DNA of 23,557 nt from an uncultured Collinsella sp. (GCA_900542315.1 UQMV01000036.1:1-23557), one strand, 5' to 3'. Positions 13,892 to 21,523 are shown, counted from the first letter of the stretch. Notes: a model not told the origin generated them from the sequence alone. Numbers and translations: made by a program.

Positions 13892-14983
13892 CTAGCGTTT
13901 CTTTCCGCGGAAGAAGAAGCCGTGCAGTGACGGCTTGAGGCCGCGGTTGGCGCGATGCTCCTCGACGCGCTCGTGGATCGAAGCGACGCGCTCGATGACT
14001 TCGTCGGGAATCGGCACGTCGGGATTCATGTTCTCGACTTGGCTGACCTCGGCGGCGGCGACCTGGTCGATAATGGGCACGTCGTCGCGCGAGATGACAG
14101 GTGTGGCGTCTTCCTTCATCTTGCGATAACGCTGCATCATGTCGGTCTGTAGCTGCTGGGCCGAAGGCGGCGTCCAGATGATGGCGTTGGCGCCGGCGGC
14201 GATGGTTTCACGGATGCTCTCTGGCGTCTTGCCGCCCGGCGCGATGAGCGGCAGGTTGGGATAGTGCTCGCGCAGCTCGCGTAGGACCTGGGGCGTGTTC
14301 TTGCCGGCGGCGATGTTGAGAATCTTGGCGCCGGCGCGCACCTTGGCGTGGGCATCTTCGTCGCAGCGAACGACCGTGGCGATGACGGGGATGTCGGCGA
14401 TGTTGGTGATGTGCTCTACCATCTCGGCAGTAGCGGGGGAGTTGACCACGCAGCCCGCCGCGCCCTGCATCTCGGAGACGGCTGCCATCTGTACGGAGCG
14501 CTTACCGGTCGTAGTTCCGCCACCCACGCCTACAAAGACTGGGCACTCGGCGACGGTCAGCAGCGCCTGCGTAATGGCAGGCTGTGGCGTGAAGGGGTAT
14601 ACGGCAAAGACGGCATCGGCGTTGGAGTTGCGGATGACCGCCACGTCGGTGGTGTAGATGAGCGATTTGATGCGGCGGCCAAAGAGCGTAAAGCCGCTGG
14701 CCTCCTCAATCTCATCGGGCATGCGGAGGGCCGCCTTGCGCAGGCGTCCGTCGATGGGCAGGGGCTCCATAGGGAGCAGGCCGTTGGGCGTGACGGCTAC
14801 CTGGGGCTCGGTGAACTCGTCTGCGAGCTCGACCTCGGAGAAATCGACCGAGGCTACGATGTCCTCGTGAACCTCGGCGGGCACATCGATGGGAGCTTGG
14901 TCGTTTGCCGCGGCAGGCGTGTCGAAGGAGCTGGTGCCGACGAAGGCGTCGACGCGCTCATTTAGATCGTTGAGGGTATCCAT
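13892..14983 (-). CDS. TIM-barrel protein of unknown function (annotated 'hydrolase' in relatives)
   Basis: The product is 363 residues. The first 70 or so are acidic and low-complexity. A compact alpha/beta barrel follows: FGRRIKSLIYTTDVAVIRN, DAVFAVYPFTPQPAIT, PVFVGVGGGTTTGKRS, PVIATVVRCDEDAHAKVRAG, KILNIAAGKNTPQVLRELRE and then LIAPGGKTPESIRETIAAG with GANAIIWTPP. The last block looks like the phosphate-binding end of ThiG- or indole-glycerol-phosphate-synthase-type barrels. I recall related proteins in other anaerobes being labelled only 'hydrolase', and no reaction is known to me. A helical tail (about 290-363) ends in basic residues. ATG 14983 has a poor ribosome site; a start near residue 72 or 88 would give only the barrel. 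The substrate is unknown. Confidence 0.8.
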   Translation of the reverse strand: MDTLNDLNERVDAFVGTSSFDTPAAANDQAPIDVPAEVHEDIVASVDFSEVELADEFTEPQVAVTPNGLLPMEPLPIDGRLRKAALRMPDEIEEASGFTLFGRRIKSLIYTTDVAVIRNSNADAVFAVYPFTPQPAITQALLTVAECPVFVGVGGGTTTGKRSVQMAAVSEMQGAAGCVVNSPATAEMVEHITNIADIPVIATVVRCDEDAHAKVRAGAKILNIAAGKNTPQVLRELREHYPNLPLIAPGGKTPESIRETIAAGANAIIWTPPSAQQLQTDMMQRYRKMKEDATPVISRDDVPIIDQVAAAEVSQVENMNPDVPIPDEVIERVASIHERVEEHRANRGLKPSLHGFFFRGKKR

Positions 14984-15174
14984 GGAGGCTCGATTCTATG
15001 CGATGGTGGCCGGCGCGATGCAGCCGGAATTGCGAATGCTAAATCGTTTGACGAGTTGATTTTTCCCCGCCGCGCCATCCGTTAGACCGAAGGGCCGGTG
15101 AACGTGAAGGAGCTGTGGTGGCGGGTATCGAGGTGCTATCTTGAAAGTCCCGTTAAAAAGAGAGGTGACGCGGT
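14984..15174. other. Intergenic region between divergent genes
   Basis: This 191-bp stretch separates the minus-strand TIM-barrel gene from the plus-strand microprotein gene. It must hold both promoters, but no convincing -35/-10 pair is visible beyond a possible TATCTT box (about 15138-15143). No other structure was found. Confidence 0.4.
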
Positions 15175-15345
15175 ATGGAATTGACAGCAATGTTTGGCTC
15201 GATTGGCCTGTGTGTGGGCGCAATCGTTGCCGCCGCGGTCATCTACTTTGTGGTCACGGCCATTAAGGGCAAAAGGGCCGAACGCAAAGAGCGCGCGATG
15301 CTTAAACAGCATCGCGACCAGCAGGGCAAACGCGCACAGAGATAG
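15175..15345 (+). CDS. Small single-pass membrane protein (56 residues)
   Basis: The frame begins at ATG 15175 behind AGAGGTG (15161-15167) and ends at TAG 15345. The protein has a short exposed N-terminus (MELTAMFG), one hydrophobic helix of about 21 residues (SIGLCVGAIVAAAVIYFVVTA, about 9-29; 20 or more non-polar positions) and a strongly basic cytoplasmic tail rich in Lys, Arg and Gln. The tail charge supports an N-out/C-in orientation. No family is recognised. A clean start site, the helix plus basic-tail design and the fact that the gene fills the gap between two minus-strand genes support it as real. The function is unknown. Confidence 0.7.
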   Translation: MELTAMFGSIGLCVGAIVAAAVIYFVVTAIKGKRAERKERAMLKQHRDQQGKRAQR

Positions 15346-15369
15346 CTTGTTGAGTTTTGGATCCGTGCG

Positions 15370-16473
15370 CTAGCTGCGTTTTCGGATCAGGGCAATGTAG
15401 AAGCCCTCAAAGTCGCGGCTAGGCGGAATGGTCAGCGTGCCGGGCATACCGTTGGCGACGGACGAGACGTGGCCGGCGGCGATGGCCTCGGTGAGAGCGT
15501 TGCTCTCGATATGCGGCTCCTCGCCGGCATCCTGGGCGCGACGCGCTTCGCTTTCGCTCGGCGTGCCGTCGAGGGGGATAAGCTCGCAGTCCATGTGCTT
15601 GTCGAGGGCCTCTTGCAGGGCGTCCTCGTTTTCCTGCGGTAAGATCGAACAAGTCGAATAGACGAGCGTGCCGCCCGGTTTGAGGGCACCCATGGCGCGG
15701 TCCAGAAGCGCGCGCTGCGAGCGGGCGCACTTGACGAGCAGCTGCTCGGTCAGGCCGCGCAGGCTTTTCTCGTTGCTGCTGATGACGGTGCCCGTGCCAG
15801 TGCAGGGAGCGTCGAGCAGGATGCGGTCAAAGCGGAAGAACTCGTCGAGCTCGCGTGCGTCGATGCGCATGACGGGCACGTTTTTGGCACCCTGGCGGCC
15901 CAAGTTGGCCTCGAGCTTTTCGGCGCGGGGAATGCTCATCTCGCAGGCGGTGAGGTGTGCCTGGCCCTGCGTGAGGGCGGCGATCTGCGTCGTCTTGCCG
16001 CCAGGGGCTGCGCACATGTCCAGGATGTCCTCGCCGGCCTGAGCGCCCAGGACCAACGGCGGCATCATGGATGACAGGCTCTGCAGGTAGATCTTGCCGT
16101 CACGGTAGATGTCGAGGTCCCACAGATCGGAAACTTGGGCCTCGGGCAGGATGAACGCTTCCGGGTACCAGGCGACGGGATTGTGGGCGATGCCGGCGGC
16201 ATCGAGCGCCGCAGTGATGTCCTCGGCGGTCGCCTTGAGCGTGTTGGCGCGCAGCGTGACCGGGCGCGTGGCTGCGGCGCCAAAGCCCTCGATCATGAGC
16301 TCGGCATCGGCGGGAGTATAGGCGCCGGCAACCGTGTCGACCATAAAGCGCGGCAGGTCGGCGGCGGAGTGTTGGGCGGCAAGCTGGTCGGAAAGCTCGG
16401 TAGCGGCAAACTGCCTGAGCTTGAGCTCGGCCTTGACCTGCTTTTTCTGCTTACGACGACGCGGCTTGGACAT
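15370..16473 (-). CDS. SAM-dependent RNA cytosine-5 methyltransferase (RsmB/RsmF, NOL1/NOP2/Sun family)
   Basis: The product is 367 residues. A basic N-terminus (MSKPRRRKQKKQVKAELKLR) leads into the family's N-terminal RNA-binding part (RPVTLRANTLKA, about 72-83). The methyltransferase domain shows the SAM-binding DMCAAPGGKTTQIA (about 150-163), the PC motif DAPCTGTGTV (about 221-230) and the TC motif VYSTCSILPQENE (about 269-281). The paired cysteines are the ones used in m5C transfer. It lacks the NusB-like domain of RsmB and is shorter than E. coli RsmF (479 residues), so the target, probably 16S rRNA, cannot be fixed. ATG 16473 is preceded by GGGAAGGA at suitable spacing. Its upstream side carries the long inverted-repeat element. 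Confidence 0.92.
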   Translation of the reverse strand: MSKPRRRKQKKQVKAELKLRQFAATELSDQLAAQHSAADLPRFMVDTVAGAYTPADAELMIEGFGAAATRPVTLRANTLKATAEDITAALDAAGIAHNPVAWYPEAFILPEAQVSDLWDLDIYRDGKIYLQSLSSMMPPLVLGAQAGEDILDMCAAPGGKTTQIAALTQGQAHLTACEMSIPRAEKLEANLGRQGAKNVPVMRIDARELDEFFRFDRILLDAPCTGTGTVISSNEKSLRGLTEQLLVKCARSQRALLDRAMGALKPGGTLVYSTCSILPQENEDALQEALDKHMDCELIPLDGTPSESEARRAQDAGEEPHIESNALTEAIAAGHVSSVANGMPGTLTIPPSRDFEGFYIALIRKRS

Positions 16474-16499
16474 CCGTCTTTCCTTCCCATTCCATTAAA

Positions 16500-16608
16500 A
16501 GTAGTCAATTTGGGACGGGGCTATTTTAGCTGCCCGTCCGTTTCGGCAGGCGTTGCAGTTAAATTTGGGACGGGGTAGCTAAAATAGCCCCGTCCCAAAT
16601 TGACTACT
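16500..16608. repeat. Perfect 32-bp inverted repeat with an internal third copy of the motif
   Basis: The 32-bp arm 16500-16531 is repeated exactly in inverse orientation at 16577-16608. The 45-bp middle contains another direct copy of the core (AATTTGGGACGGGG, 16562-16575). Transcription through it would give a 32-bp stem. It sits between the divergently ordered ends of the methyltransferase gene start and the MetRS-like gene end, both minus strand. Related cores occur at 19497-19508, 20085-20102 and 21599-21614, so it belongs to a dispersed family in this genome. Confidence 0.85.
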
Positions 16609-16624
16609 CTGCCTTGGCGTTTGC

Positions 16625-18775
16625 CTAGTACTGGCTCTCGTGCTTGCTGAAGAAGTCGAAGCGCGGGGGCAGCGGCTTCACGCGGTGCTCGCCGGGCTTC
16701 TCGCCCAGGCTCTCCACAAACTCGTCCGTGGAGGCAAAGATGTTATCCCAGCTAAAGAACGCGACCGGGTCGACGTCGAAGTACTCGCAGATGAGCTCGC
16801 AGCCGGCCGGCACAATACCGTGCATGAGCACGGTCGCCACGCGCAGCTCGGTAAAGGCGTCGACCAGGGCCTGCGTCATGGCGGCGTTGGCTGGCTCGCC
16901 CTCGAGCTTGTTGGCGGCCTTGGAGGCGTCGCTCCAGCGCTTGTTGGCGGCGCGCAGGTAGTCGTCGCACACGGCAAGCGCGTGGTGCGTCTCGAACTTG
17001 TACATAGCCTGCTCAAAGGCGAGAGCTGCCTGCTCGGCAGCCTCGACCACGGCGGCAGAGGCGGCACCGGCGGGGATGCAGCCGTTGCGGTAGGGGCTCT
17101 CGTCGCCTTCCTTGACGGCGACGCCGTAGAAGCAGCTGCGGGCCAGACGGTTGAACACGCCAGTCAGCAGCGCACTCTCCTTAAGGGCCGGGTCGATAAC
17201 ACGCTTGTCGTCGCAGGCGCGCACCTCGTTGCCGTCCTTGTCCTTGCCGGTCACACGCGTGTCGTATGCCTTAGGGCTAAAGCTCACTGGCTTTTCGGAC
17301 AGGCCGAGCGACAGCCAATGCGCGCGCATCTGCTCGCAGGTGTAGTGGTTGAGCAGGTCGTCTGCCGGCGGGGGAGGCGTCTGCGAGGACGAGCTCGCCT
17401 TTTTGCCCATGTAGAGCAGGTGATAGCAGGCGCTGACGGTGCTCTGCGTAAGGTCCCAACCCAGGGCCTCCCACATGGCGGTCTGCGCGATGCAGTAGAA
17501 GTAGATGTTGTCCTGGCCGATGAACTGGTAGATCTGCGCGTCGTCAGAGCACCACCAGTCGCGCCAGTCGAGCGAGCTGTGCTGGTAGGTGGGTGCGGGC
17601 ACCTGCGTGGAGTCGGCAGCGGGCTCGCCCATGAGGGCGGCATCCTGGGCGGCGACGCCCTCGGTCACGCCGGCGGCCTTGGCATCGCGCGCGAGCACGG
17701 TACGCGTATAGCTGATGGGCGCCCACAGGCTCTCGGGCCAGCACCAGCAGGTGACGTCGGAGATGCCATCGACCTCGGGCACCGGAACGCCCCAGTCGAT
17801 GTTGCCGGTGATGCGGAAGGGCACGAGCGCCTTGCCGCTGCGGAAGCGCACGCCACCGTTGGCGAGCACTGCGTGGGCATCGTCGCGCTCCTTCCAGCTG
17901 GGGAAGGTGACGGTAAAGCTGCTCTTGTTGCCCTCGGGCTCCAGCACGGTGTGCTCAGGAAGCTGATCCTCGACGGCATCGAAGGCCTCGCGGAACTTGT
18001 TCTGGATGTATAGCTGGGCCGGCAGCAGCCACTCCTCCATAGTCTTGGAGACCACGGAGCGAACCTGCGGGTTCTGGGCGAGCTTGGCGGTATAGGTCTT
18101 CATAAAGTCGAGGTAGGCCGGCAGGTCGAAGTAGAGGTTGTCTACCGGGCGCAGCTCGGGCACCTCGCCGGTGAGCTGGCTCTTGGGCGCGATGAGCTCC
18201 TCGGGCTCAAACTGGTGACCCAGGTCGCACTCGTCGGCATAAGCCTTCTCGGACTTGCAGCCCTGGATGGGGCAGCGGCCGATCACCTGGCGGCCGTTGA
18301 GGAACGTGCCGGCCTTGGCATCGTAGAACTGCAGCGTGGAGCGCTTGGAGATGGTGCCCTGCTCGTGCAGGCGCTTGATAATCTCGGCGGTTACCTCGTT
18401 GTGAATCTGAGCAGCCGGCTCAAGGCCCGAGCCGCCGTAGATGTCGCAGCTGATGTTGTAGTTGTTGAGGGTCGCGGCCTGGCGGGAGTGATTGGACTCG
18501 ACATACTCGCTAATGGACTTGTCGTAGCCCTCGTTCTCCTTGAGCTTGCGGTAGCTTTCCATGATGGGCGAGCCATAGCAGTCGGTGCCCGAGGTGAAGA
18601 TGACGTTCTCGCGGCCCAGGCGGTCGCGCAGGAAGCGGGCGAAGAAGTCGGCAGGGACAAAGACGCCGCCAACGTGGCCAAAGTGAAGACCCTTGTTGCC
18701 GTAGGGTTCGCCGGCGGTAACGATGGCGCGGCGAGGCCAGCTGGGACGGTCGTTCATGGAGTATTTGGATGCCAT
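16625..18775 (-). CDS. metG: Divergent methionyl-tRNA synthetase-like class I tRNA ligase
   Basis: The product is 716 residues with the class I synthetase fold of the MetRS type, which charges tRNA(Met) using ATP. The first signature is HFGH (residues 31-34, in GLHFGHVGG), followed by SGTDCYGSPI where standard enzymes have GTDEHG. A zinc-knuckle-like CPIQGC...CDLGH segment lies at about 180-200. The FIGQDNIYFYCIAQTAMW stretch precedes the expected KMSKS site, but the aligned residues are KASSS (459-463, in GKKASSSSQTPPPP), so the second lysine is missing. The helical anticodon-binding region follows, with ANKRWSDASKAA resembling the family KPW region. ATG 18775 is preferred: AAGGAG lies just upstream, while a longer frame to 18868 lacks this. 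It could be a specialised paralogue; a standard MetRS may be present elsewhere. Identity as MetRS-like is strong, activity less so. Confidence 0.8.
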   Translation of the reverse strand: MASKYSMNDRPSWPRRAIVTAGEPYGNKGLHFGHVGGVFVPADFFARFLRDRLGRENVIFTSGTDCYGSPIMESYRKLKENEGYDKSISEYVESNHSRQAATLNNYNISCDIYGGSGLEPAAQIHNEVTAEIIKRLHEQGTISKRSTLQFYDAKAGTFLNGRQVIGRCPIQGCKSEKAYADECDLGHQFEPEELIAPKSQLTGEVPELRPVDNLYFDLPAYLDFMKTYTAKLAQNPQVRSVVSKTMEEWLLPAQLYIQNKFREAFDAVEDQLPEHTVLEPEGNKSSFTVTFPSWKERDDAHAVLANGGVRFRSGKALVPFRITGNIDWGVPVPEVDGISDVTCWCWPESLWAPISYTRTVLARDAKAAGVTEGVAAQDAALMGEPAADSTQVPAPTYQHSSLDWRDWWCSDDAQIYQFIGQDNIYFYCIAQTAMWEALGWDLTQSTVSACYHLLYMGKKASSSSQTPPPPADDLLNHYTCEQMRAHWLSLGLSEKPVSFSPKAYDTRVTGKDKDGNEVRACDDKRVIDPALKESALLTGVFNRLARSCFYGVAVKEGDESPYRNGCIPAGAASAAVVEAAEQAALAFEQAMYKFETHHALAVCDDYLRAANKRWSDASKAANKLEGEPANAAMTQALVDAFTELRVATVLMHGIVPAGCELICEYFDVDPVAFFSWDNIFASTDEFVESLGEKPGEHRVKPLPPRFDFFSKHESQY

Positions 18776-18907
18776 GGGACTCCTTCGCATATGGTGAGAG
18801 CGCAGTCGGGCGTGGGGCTCGGCGGCGCGGTGGTCAATTCGTGCATATCGTTCGACATTATCGCACATGCGGGCGGGTGCGTGGCAGGGGCGCTATCCTA
18901 AGATGCT

Positions 18908-19477
18908 ATGAATGAGATTTCCAACATACATGCGTTTGAGGACGAGGATTTTCTGCACGCTTGCTTCGTGTGGGGGATGGTCGTAGCCGGCGTGTTTGCC
19001 GTGTGCCTGGTGCCGGTGTTTATGCTGCTGGGCGGGCCTGCAGACTTGGATGCGGCTGACGCGGGCGGCTGGATGGCTGTCGTGGGCTGGATAGTCGGCT
19101 TGGCTGCGATCTCAATGGCGTCGTTCGCCGTGCACGAGCTGGTGCACGGCGTGTTTTTTAAGCTGCTGGCGCCTGCGGGCGCGAAGGTGACCTTTGGGGC
19201 GAATCGCGAGACGGCGATGATCTATGCCTGCGCCGAGGGGATTGTGTATTCGCGCCGGCGGTATATGGCGATTTGCCTGGCGCCGACGGTTGTTGTGACG
19301 ACAACGCTTGCCCTGGGGTTTGCGTTTTCGGGCTATTCGCTGCTGTGCTATCTGGCTGCCGGCTTGCATTTGTCGGGCTGTGTAGGCGACTGGTATTACG
19401 TGCGGACCATTTTGCGCGACCGTCGCATTGCCGCCTGCGAGGACACATCCTTTGGCGTGCGCTTTTTCGCAAGGTAG
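18908..19477 (+). CDS. DUF3267-type membrane zinc metalloprotease
   Basis: The product is 189 residues with about four hydrophobic segments. The zinc signature HELVH (76-80, in FAVHELVHGVFF) sits at the end of the second helix, and GDWYY with D161 in the last hydrophobic segment (HLSGCVGDWYYV) is a likely third zinc ligand. This pattern matches the DUF3267 putative zincin family, distantly like site-2 proteases that cut within membranes. Substrates are unknown. It starts at ATG 18908 without a clear ribosome site, 132 bp from the divergent MetRS-like gene, and queH begins 36 bp after its stop. No partner such as an anti-sigma factor is adjacent. The 36-bp gap to queH carries a fragment of the dispersed GGGACGGGG motif. 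Confidence 0.82.
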   Translation: MNEISNIHAFEDEDFLHACFVWGMVVAGVFAVCLVPVFMLLGGPADLDAADAGGWMAVVGWIVGLAAISMASFAVHELVHGVFFKLLAPAGAKVTFGANRETAMIYACAEGIVYSRRRYMAICLAPTVVVTTTLALGFAFSGYSLLCYLAAGLHLSGCVGDWYYVRTILRDRRIAACEDTSFGVRFFAR

Positions 19478-19513
19478 TCTTTTTGGGATGATTTTTCTGG
19501 GACGGGGATGTTG

Positions 19514-20089
19514 ATGAAGCCGTTGCTGCTGCATGCTTGCTGCGCGCCGTGCTCGCTGGAGCCGGTTCGCCTGCTGCGCGAGGAAGGGTTTGAGCCCACG
19601 ATTTGCTGGACCAACCCCAATATTCAACCGCGCGATGAATGGCAGCGTCGCTTGGACGAGCTGCGCCGGTGGTGTGCCGATGGCGACATCGAGCTCATCG
19701 AGGCAGGGGAGGACCGCGATCGCTGGGAGACCGGCGTGGCACCGCTGGGTGCCGATCGGCCCCGTCGCTGTCGCGCGTGCTATGCCTTGCGCTTGGCCGA
19801 GGCGTGCCGCGTGGCCCAGGAGCGCGGGTTCGAATATGTGGGTACGACGCTCGCCGTCTCGCCGTATCAGCTGTTCGATACCTGTAATGACGTGCTTGAG
19901 CGCTTGGCGGCGGCGCATGGGCTCACCCCGGTCATTCGCGATTTTCGTCCGTATTATCCCGAGGCCACGCGTCGTTCGCGCGAGCTTGGCATGTATCGGC
20001 AGAACTACTGCGGCTGCCGCTTCTCGGCTGTCGAGGCGGCCATGGACCGCGCTCGCATCCGCGACGAGCGCAAAGCCGCCAAAAAGTAG
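19514..20089 (+). CDS. queH: Epoxyqueuosine reductase QueH
   Basis: The product is 191 residues of the QueH (formerly DUF208) family, the cobalamin-independent enzyme that reduces epoxyqueuosine to queuosine in tRNA. Its conserved cysteines are visible: LLLHACCAPC (C9, C10, C13), RRCRACYALRLAE with two Cys, and QNYCGCRFS. These bind an iron-sulfur cluster and a neighbouring metal. Other family blocks are WTNPNIQP and VGTTLAVSPYQ. ATG 19514 (MKPLLLHACC, the usual family start) is 6 bases after GGGG, while the in-frame ATG at 19508 abuts it. queA follows after 64 bp, giving two consecutive pathway steps. The stop codon lies inside a copy of the dispersed repeat (20085-20102). Confidence 0.95.
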   Translation: MKPLLLHACCAPCSLEPVRLLREEGFEPTICWTNPNIQPRDEWQRRLDELRRWCADGDIELIEAGEDRDRWETGVAPLGADRPRRCRACYALRLAEACRVAQERGFEYVGTTLAVSPYQLFDTCNDVLERLAAAHGLTPVIRDFRPYYPEATRRSRELGMYRQNYCGCRFSAVEAAMDRARIRDERKAAKK

Positions 20090-20102
20090 TTCATTTGGGA
20101 CG
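20085..20102. repeat. Copy of the dispersed TTTGGGACG motif
   Basis: AGTAGTTCATTTGGGACG overlaps the queH stop codon. Its last 17 bases match 15 of 17 with GTAGTCAATTTGGGACG in the long inverted repeat at 16501-16517. Confidence 0.55.
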
Positions 20103-20153
20103 TCAGCCTGCTAGGATGTAGAGCGGACTTTAGCAATATAAGGAGTATCCGAC

Positions 20154-21371
20154 GTGTCTATGCGTACCGATGATTTTGACTACAACCTTCCTGAGGAACT
20201 GATCGCCCAGGCTCCTGCCGAGCCGCGCGACTCCTGCCGCCTGCTGGTGGTGGATCGCAAGGGCTCCCAGGCGGGAACGCCGTTGGAGCACGGCGGTACC
20301 GTTGAGCACCGCATCTTCCGCGACATCATCGACTATATCGAGCCGGGCGACGTGCTCGTCATCAACAAGACGCGCGTGATGCCGGCCCGCCTGATCGGTC
20401 GCAAGGTCGGCTCGGGCGGCGTGGTCGAGACGCTGCTGCTCAAGCGCCGCGAGGACGTTGACCCGCTGGGTCACGTTTGGGAGTGCCTGGTCAAGCCGGG
20501 TAAGCGCCTGAAGCCCGGTGCTCAGATTGAGTATCGTGCGGGCGGTGCCCATGCGCCCGAGGGCGCGCCCGTGGTGCTGACGGCCGAGGTCATCGACTTT
20601 GTCACCGATAGCCGCGGCGGCCGCCTGGTGCGCTTTGAGCCGGCCGGTTGCAATGCCGCCGGCGAGCCGCGCACGCTCGACGAGGCCATCCATGCTGCCG
20701 GCCACGTGCCGCTGCCGCCCTACATTACCGACTACGAGGGCGACCCCGAGAAGTACCAGACCGTCTACGCCATGAAGGAGGAGCACTCGGCTGCCGCTCC
20801 TACGGCGGGTCTGCACTTCACGCCCGAGCTCATGGCGGCTATCGAGGCCAAGGGCGCGAAGTTTGCCGCTGTCGAGCTCGAGGTCGGCATCGATACCTTC
20901 CGTTTGGTGGAGGAGGACGACCCCACACAGCACGTGATGCACACCGAGCGCTACCACGTATCGCAGGAGGTGGTTGACGCCGTGCATAAGGCTAAGGCCG
21001 AGGGGCATCGCGTGATCGCCGTCGGCACCACCGCGGTGCGCTCGCTTGAGAGCGCGTTTGACGCGGACGCGCCGGTGTCCGATCCGGCCGTGACTGCGCG
21101 CTATTTTGAGGGCCGTGAGGACGGCGCCGACACGCTCGGCCGCGGTGACATCGTGGTGCGCGAGAACGCGACGACGCAGCTCTACCTCATGCCTGGCTCG
21201 ACCTATCACGTGGTCGACGCGCTGATCACGAACTTCCACGTGCCGCGCTCTACGCTCATGATGCTCGTGAGCGCGCTTGCCTCCCGCGACCAGATCATGG
21301 ATGCCTACGCCGCCGCCATCGAGGAGCGCTACCGCTTCTTCAGCTTTGGCGACGCAATGCTCATTTGTTAG
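20154..21371 (+). CDS. queA: S-adenosylmethionine:tRNA ribosyltransferase-isomerase QueA
   Basis: The product is 405 residues. It transfers and isomerises the ribosyl part of SAM onto 7-aminomethyl-7-deazaguanine in tRNA, giving epoxyqueuosine. Family motifs are DFDYNLPEELIAQAPAEPRD (about 7-26), VLVINKTRVMPARL (about 67-80), HSAAAPTAGLHFTPELM (about 213-229), VELEVGIDTFR, MHTERYHVS and the C-terminal ALITNFHVPRSTLMMLVSAL. It is longer than the usual 340-360 residues, with an insertion around residues 129-160 (HAPEGAPVVLTAEVIDFVTD region) and near the acidic DADAPVSD loop. GTG 20154 is chosen because AAGGAG (20140-20145) lies 8 bases upstream; ATG 20160 is too far. It follows queH by 64 bp on the same strand and probably shares its transcript. 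The downstream region is rich in hairpins. Confidence 0.95.
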   Translation: MSMRTDDFDYNLPEELIAQAPAEPRDSCRLLVVDRKGSQAGTPLEHGGTVEHRIFRDIIDYIEPGDVLVINKTRVMPARLIGRKVGSGGVVETLLLKRREDVDPLGHVWECLVKPGKRLKPGAQIEYRAGGAHAPEGAPVVLTAEVIDFVTDSRGGRLVRFEPAGCNAAGEPRTLDEAIHAAGHVPLPPYITDYEGDPEKYQTVYAMKEEHSAAAPTAGLHFTPELMAAIEAKGAKFAAVELEVGIDTFRLVEEDDPTQHVMHTERYHVSQEVVDAVHKAKAEGHRVIAVGTTAVRSLESAFDADAPVSDPAVTARYFEGREDGADTLGRGDIVVRENATTQLYLMPGSTYHVVDALITNFHVPRSTLMMLVSALASRDQIMDAYAAAIEERYRFFSFGDAMLIC

Positions 21372-21442
21372 TTACGCGGTTCTACGAACCGCGTAACGGC
21401 TCGACGCTGCATCTCAGGTTCCGCCGTTCTGCCGAACGGCGG
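21371..21442. repeat. Two tandem hairpin modules after queA
   Basis: A perfect 12-bp stem with a 3-base loop (21371-21382 with 21386-21397) starts at the last base of the queA stop codon. A 9-bp stem follows (21421-21429 with 21434-21442). Each is followed by GACGCTGC within GGCTCGACGCTGC or GGCCGACGCTGC, so the two look like diverged copies of one module. Neither has a T-run. Confidence 0.65.
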
Positions 21443-21493
21443 ACCGGCCGACGCTGCGCGGGCCGCATTTGGACAATCTGACGTTCAACTTCA

Positions 21494-21523
21494 AGGGCGC
21501 GACCAGAAGGTCAGCGCCCTTTC
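21494..21523 (+). terminator. Probable rho-independent terminator after queA
   Basis: AGGGCGC (21494-21500) pairs with GCGCCCT (21514-21520), with an inner GACC/GGTC stem and one bulged base, followed by TTTCGTTT. It lies 120 bp after queA, behind the two hairpin modules. Confidence 0.7.

Noticed and set aside
16640..18013. Plus-strand open frame of 457 codons opposite the MetRS-like gene
   Set aside because: It is a shadow of a well-supported synthetase gene; the Gly/Val/Ala/His-rich composition is typical of reverse-frame reading.
18739..18751. CTGGGACGG within the MetRS-like gene as a further copy of the dispersed motif
   Set aside because: It is coding sequence for a conserved N-terminal segment and matches only a short core, so chance is a sufficient explanation.
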